A stretch of 64,000 nt of DNA, from positions 620,001-684,000 of the forward strand of contig NC_015125.1 in NCBI RefSeq assembly GCF_000202635.1. The letters run 5' to 3'. Every line of letters starts with the position of its first letter. Position 1 is the stretch's first letter. This stretch comes from Microbacterium testaceum StLB037. GTDB lineage: Bacteria; Actinomycetota; Actinomycetes; Actinomycetales; Microbacteriaceae. Made by a program: the position numbers and the translations under genes. Under the pieces are notes generated by a model. It saw only the letters and a list, made by a program, of their open reading frames with translations. It did no database searches and was not told the origin of the DNA. Positions 60,557-64,000 of the stretch are shown piece by piece.

Positions 60557-62443
60557 ATGCCAGAGAACGAGGTCCGCATGTCTTCTCCCGCTCCCGCGCG
60601 TGGTCGGCGCGGCCGTCGCACCCCGGAGGGTCCGCGCGCGTCCTTCCGGCAGTTGCTGCCGTTCCTGCTCGAGCACAAGCGCACGCTCGTCGTGGTCGCC
60701 GTGCTCAGCGTTCTCGGGGCCGCCGCGACGCTCGCTCAGCCCCTGCTGGTCGGTCAGGTCATCGCGCGCGTGCAGAACAGCGTCCCGCTCGGCGCCCTCG
60801 TCTGGCTCCTCGTGGCGTTCGTCGTGCTGTCGTCCGTGATCTCGGGCTTTCAGCACTACCTGCTGCAGCGCACCGGTACCGCCGTGGTCTACTCGTCGCG
60901 CAAGCGGCTGATCGCCCGGATCCTGCGCCTGCCGGTCAGCGAGTTCGACGCGCGTCGCACCGGAGACCTTGTCTCGCGCGTCGGCACCGATACGACCCTG
61001 TTGTACGCCGTGCTCACGCAGGGATTCGCGGATGCCGTGGGCAACGCCCTCATCCTCGTCGGCGCGGTGATCGCGATGGCGTTCATCGACCCGCTCCTGC
61101 TCGGACTGATCATCGTCGTCGTGGGGGCCTCGCTCGCGGTGGTCGTGCTGCTCAGCACCCGCATCCGCTCGGCCTCGGCCGACCAGCAGGCCAAGGTCGG
61201 CGAACTCTCGTCGGGAGTGGAGCGAGCGGTGGGCTCGATCCGGACGATTCGCGCCGCGGGGGCGACCGAGCGCGAGACGGCGGCCGTGACGCAGACCGCC
61301 ACGGCCGCGTACGACGCGGGTGTGCGGATCGCACGGGTGTCCGCCCTGATCGTGCCGATCGCCTTCGTCGCGCTGCAGGTGTCGCTTCTCGTCGTGCTGG
61401 GCGTCGGCGGGTACCGCGTGGCATCCGGAGCGATCGACGTCGCCTCCCTCGTCACCTTCGTGATCTTCCTCTTCCTGCTCGTGCAGCCCCTCGCTTCCGC
61501 GATCGGTGCGATCACCTCGGTGAATCAGGCGCTCGGGGCTCTCGGCCGCATCCAGGAGGTGCTCGACCTCCCGCTCGAGAGCGACGACGACCAGCCGCGC
61601 GCGGCCGCCCCGATTCCGGATGCCGCGGCCCTGGAGTTCCGCGACGTGCGGTTCCGCTATCCCGACCACGTCGTGAAGGCCCGCGAGGCCGCGGCCCGAG
61701 AGGCGCGATCGGTGCTCGCGGACGTGCACCTGGAGGCAGCGGAGGTTCCCGCCGAGACCGACCGCGAAGTCCTGCGCGGGGTGTCGTTCGCCGTGCCGCG
61801 CGGCGCGCGGGTCGCGCTCGTCGGGCCGTCCGGCGCCGGCAAGAGCACGATCCTCTCCCTCATCGAGCGGTTCTACGATCCGACCGAGGGGCAGATCCTC
61901 CTCGACGGCGTCGATGCTCGCGACCTTCCCCGCGACGAGCTGCGCTCCCGCTTCGGCTACGTCGAGCAGGATGCCCCGACCCTGGCCGGCACGATCGCCG
62001 AAAACCTCCGGCTCGCCTCGCCCTCGGCATCCGACGCCGACTGCGAACGGGTGCTGCGCGAGGTCAACCTCGGCGACGTCCTGGAGCGGAGCCCGCTCGG
62101 CGTCGACGCGCCCGTGGGCGAGGACGGCGTGATGCTCTCGGGCGGCGAGCGTCAGCGTCTCGCGATCGCGCGCGCACTGCTCGCGGCGCCCCCGGTTCTC
62201 CTGCTGGACGAGTCGACCTCGTCGCTCGACGGTGTGAACGAACAGCGCATGCGCGAGGCGATCGACGCCGTCGCGACCGATCGGACGCTCCTGGTCATCG
62301 CGCACCGGCTCTCCACGGTGGTCGACAGCGACCTCATCGTCGTGCTCGAGAACGGTCGCGTGGTCGGGCAGGGCACGCACAGCGAGCTCGTGGCATCCAC
62401 TCCCCTGTACCGGGATCTGGCGAAGCACCAGCTGCTGGTCTGA
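60557..62443 (+). CDS. ABC exporter (fused membrane and ATPase domains)
   Basis: 628 aa half-transporter that would work as a dimer. Six membrane spans in about 45-330; ATPase domain from about 350 with Walker A LVGPSGAGKSTILSLIERFY, Q-loop FGYVEQDAPTL, signature LSGGERQRLAIARALL, Walker B VLLLDESTSSLDG and H-loop VIAHRLSTV, all complete. Odd feature: about 40 residues rich in Ala and Glu (KAREAAAREARSVLADVHLE...) are inserted in the first ATPase beta-sheet, between FRYPDH and VLRGVSF. Substrate unknown (lipid or drug exporters are common). ATG at 60557; TACGGT ends 8 nt upstream. A second ATG seven codons later is possible. Confidence 0.9.
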   Translation: MPENEVRMSSPAPARGRRGRRTPEGPRASFRQLLPFLLEHKRTLVVVAVLSVLGAAATLAQPLLVGQVIARVQNSVPLGALVWLLVAFVVLSSVISGFQHYLLQRTGTAVVYSSRKRLIARILRLPVSEFDARRTGDLVSRVGTDTTLLYAVLTQGFADAVGNALILVGAVIAMAFIDPLLLGLIIVVVGASLAVVVLLSTRIRSASADQQAKVGELSSGVERAVGSIRTIRAAGATERETAAVTQTATAAYDAGVRIARVSALIVPIAFVALQVSLLVVLGVGGYRVASGAIDVASLVTFVIFLFLLVQPLASAIGAITSVNQALGALGRIQEVLDLPLESDDDQPRAAAPIPDAAALEFRDVRFRYPDHVVKAREAAAREARSVLADVHLEAAEVPAETDREVLRGVSFAVPRGARVALVGPSGAGKSTILSLIERFYDPTEGQILLDGVDARDLPRDELRSRFGYVEQDAPTLAGTIAENLRLASPSASDADCERVLREVNLGDVLERSPLGVDAPVGEDGVMLSGGERQRLAIARALLAAPPVLLLDESTSSLDGVNEQRMREAIDAVATDRTLLVIAHRLSTVVDSDLIVVLENGRVVGQGTHSELVASTPLYRDLAKHQLLV

Positions 62444-62458
62444 CTCCGCGCGGGCATA

Positions 62459-62499
62459 CCGATGCCCCTCCTGCGCGCCAAGAACGGGAGGGGCATCGG
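62459..62499. terminator. Bidirectional hairpin between ABC exporter and pckG
   Basis: Perfect 13-bp arms CCGATGCCCCTCC (62459-62471) and GGAGGGGCATCGG (62487-62499), 15-nt loop, between convergent genes. Confidence 0.85.
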
Positions 62500-62546
62500 A
62501 TTCGAAGGCTCGCCCGCCCGCTCGGAGGCGGGACGGGACGAGCGGG

Positions 62547-64000
62547 TCAGGCGCGCTGCAGGCGGTAGCGCAGGGCGGCGAGCTCGGCGCGGAGCGCGGC
62601 CGGTAGGTGCGAGCCGAAGGTGTCGAAGAACTCCTCCGTGAGGTCGGCCTCGGCGAGCCACGAGTCGCGGTCGATCGCGAACAGCTCCTCGAGGTCGGCG
62701 GCGGGGAGGTCGAGACCCGACAGGTCGAGGTCTTCCACGCGGGGCAGGCGCCCGATCGGGCTGTCGACCGCCTCGACCTGGCCGTCGACGCGGCGGATGA
62801 TCCAGTCGATCACGCGGGCGTTGTCGCCGAATCCGGGCCAGAGGAAGCGGCCGTCGTCGCCCTTGCGGAACCAGTTGACCTGGAAGATGCGCGGAGCGCG
62901 GTCGAAGCGCAGCTTCTGGCCGACCTTGAGCCAGTGGCCGAAGTAGTCGCCCATGTTGTAGCCGCAGAACGGGAGCATCGCGAAGGGATCGCGGCGGAGC
63001 TCGCCGACCGTGCCCTCCTGGGCCGCGGTCTTCTCGGACGAGACCGTCGAGCCGAGGAAGACGCCGTGCGACCAGTCCGTGGCCTCGACCACGAGCGGGA
63101 CGTTCGTCGCGCGACGACCGCCGAACAGGATCACGTCGAGGGGAACGCCCTCGGGCGCCTCCCAGTCCTCCGCGATCTGCGGGCACTGCGCGGCACCCAC
63201 CGTGAAGCGCGAGTTGGGATGCGCGGCGGGACGGCCCGATGCGGGCGTCCACGCGTTGCCCTCCCAGTCGGTGAGGTGCGGCGGAGCCTCGTCGGTCAGG
63301 CCCTCCCACCACACGTCGCCGTCGGGACGCAGCGCGACGTTCGTGAAGATGGTGTTGCCCCACAGCGTCTCGATCGCGGTGACGTTGGTGGACTCGCCGG
63401 TGCCGGGAGCGACACCGAAGAAACCGGCCTCGGGGTTGATGGCCCACATGCGCCCGTCTTCGCCGGGGCGGATCCAGGTGATGTCGTCGCCGAGCGTCTC
63501 GACGCGCCAGCCGGGGATCGTGGGGCGGAGCATCGCGAGGTTCGTCTTGCCGCACGCCGAGGGGAAGGCCGCGGCCACGTGGTAAGCCTTGCCCTTCGGG
63601 TCGATCACGCGGATGAGCAGCATGTGCTCGGCGAGCCAGCCCTCGTCGCGGCCGATGACCGAGGCGATGCGCAGCGCGAAGCACTTCTTCGCGAGGATCG
63701 CGTTGCCGCCGTAGCCCGAGCCGTACGACCAGACCTCGAGCGTGTCCGGGAAGTGGACGATGTACTTCTCGTCGTTGCACGGCCACGCGACGTCGGCCTG
63801 GCCGGGGGCGAGCGGGGCACCGACCGAGTGCACGGTCTTGACCCAGGGAGCGCCCGCGGCGATCTGCTCGGTGACGGCGGTGCCGACGCGGGTCATCACG
63901 CCGATGGATGCCACGGCGTACGCGCTGTCGGTGATCTGGACGCCGATGTGGCTCAGGGGGCCGCCGACCGCGCCCATCGAGAAGGGGACGACGTACATCG
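62547..64000 (-). CDS. pckG: Phosphoenolpyruvate carboxykinase (GTP), 5' end outside the window
   Basis: 484 codons and 2 nt are present; the family is about 600 aa, so roughly 120 N-terminal residues are missing. Interconverts oxaloacetate plus GTP and PEP plus GDP. Visible motifs: [20 protein letters not shown] (substrate loop), [16 protein letters not shown] (kinase P-loop with the reactive Cys), [15 protein letters not shown] and [14 protein letters not shown] (metal and GTP site), then [15 protein letters not shown] and [14 protein letters not shown]. The last two are typical of the GTP-dependent class. C-terminus complete, ending in LRYRLQRA. Convergent with the ABC exporter. Confidence 0.97.
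   Translation of the reverse strand, partial: MYVVPFSMGAVGGPLSHIGVQITDSAYAVASIGVMTRVGTAVTEQIAAGAPWVKTVHSVGAPLAPGQADVAWPCNDEKYIVHFPDTLEVWSYGSGYGGNAILAKKCFALRIASVIGRDEGWLAEHMLLIRVIDPKGKAYHVAAAFPSACGKTNLAMLRPTIPGWRVETLGDDITWIRPGEDGRMWAINPEAGFFGVAPGTGESTNVTAIETLWGNTIFTNVALRPDGDVWWEGLTDEAPPHLTDWEGNAWTPASGRPAAHPNSRFTVGAAQCPQIAEDWEAPEGVPLDVILFGGRRATNVPLVVEATDWSHGVFLGSTVSSEKTAAQEGTVGELRRDPFAMLPFCGYNMGDYFGHWLKVGQKLRFDRAPRIFQVNWFRKGDDGRFLWPGFGDNARVIDWIIRRVDGQVEAVDSPIGRLPRVEDLDLSGLDLPAADLEELFAIDRDSWLAEADLTEEFFDTFGSHLPAALRAELAALRYRLQRA

Overview
This is chromosomal DNA of a high-GC Gram-positive actinobacterium, most likely a Microbacterium-like member of the Microbacteriaceae. That assignment is an inference. 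It rests on roughly 70% GC, pervasive 1-4 nt stop/start overlaps (ATGA, GTGA, TGATG), many GTG starts, protein families typical of the group and dense use of the heptamer GGATGCC/GGCATCC. No rRNA, tRNA, CRISPR array, prophage or insertion sequence was seen. Almost the whole window is coding.

Layout. 1-4341 (minus strand): start of a glycosyltransferase, an LCP cell-wall ligase, purE, purK and a PH-domain membrane protein. 4399-14342: birA facing an acyl-CoA carboxylase set (accD, accE, maf, biotinylated accA), interrupted by a two-component system with an extra membrane protein and a TrmA-type RNA methyltransferase. 14689-18731: LpdA-type flavoprotein, purine nucleoside phosphorylase and phosphosugar mutase. 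18810-26231: a large LuxR/LAL regulator diverging from a five-gene surface locus. That locus encodes a secreted protein with a PEP-CTERM-like tail, a 64-aa protein with an LAxTG-like signal, a membrane GT2 glycosyltransferase, an exosortase-like protease and a UDP-GlcNAc 2-epimerase. 26308-34225: a PRD regulator diverging from a mannitol PTS operon that also carries HPr, EI and an orphan IIB. 34497-36571: an alpha/beta hydrolase, an AbiEi/DUF559-type gene and a cluster of palindromic elements. 36709-45060 (minus): a nucleoside ABC importer with cdd, deoA and add. 45258-50152: mannose-1-phosphate guanylyltransferase facing sdhCDAB. 50259-58224: YihY, exonuclease III, trpS, an Fpg/Nei glycosylase and the FMN-riboswitch-controlled rib operon. 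58367-64000: small membrane protein, MHS transporter, ABC exporter and a 5'-truncated (by the window edge) GTP-type PEP carboxykinase.

How the genes work together. The importer takes up nucleosides, and PNP, Add, Cdd and DeoA split or deaminate them. The phosphosugar mutase can pass the released pentose phosphate to central metabolism. The acyl-CoA carboxylase subunits sit with their biotin ligase. The mannitol operon carries its own general PTS proteins. The carboxylase/pur/lpdA/deoD/pmm and add/deoA/cdd/sdh blocks follow, from memory, the order of a Mycobacterium tuberculosis region. Genes absent from that ancestral order (two-component system, exosortase locus, PTS operon, DUF559 gene, nucleoside ABC genes) look like lineage-specific insertions.

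Most interesting: (i) the exosortase-like locus with its PES-type tail and minimal LAVTG protein; (ii) a strongly over-represented heptamer that also builds intergenic hairpins, as DNA-uptake signals do in other bacteria; (iii) four palindromic elements with about 56 nt constant arm spacing but unrelated cores; (iv) a hairpin repeat that supplies the first codons of deoA; (v) TANNNT boxes placed 6-7 nt before at least 13 start codons, predicting leaderless mRNAs.
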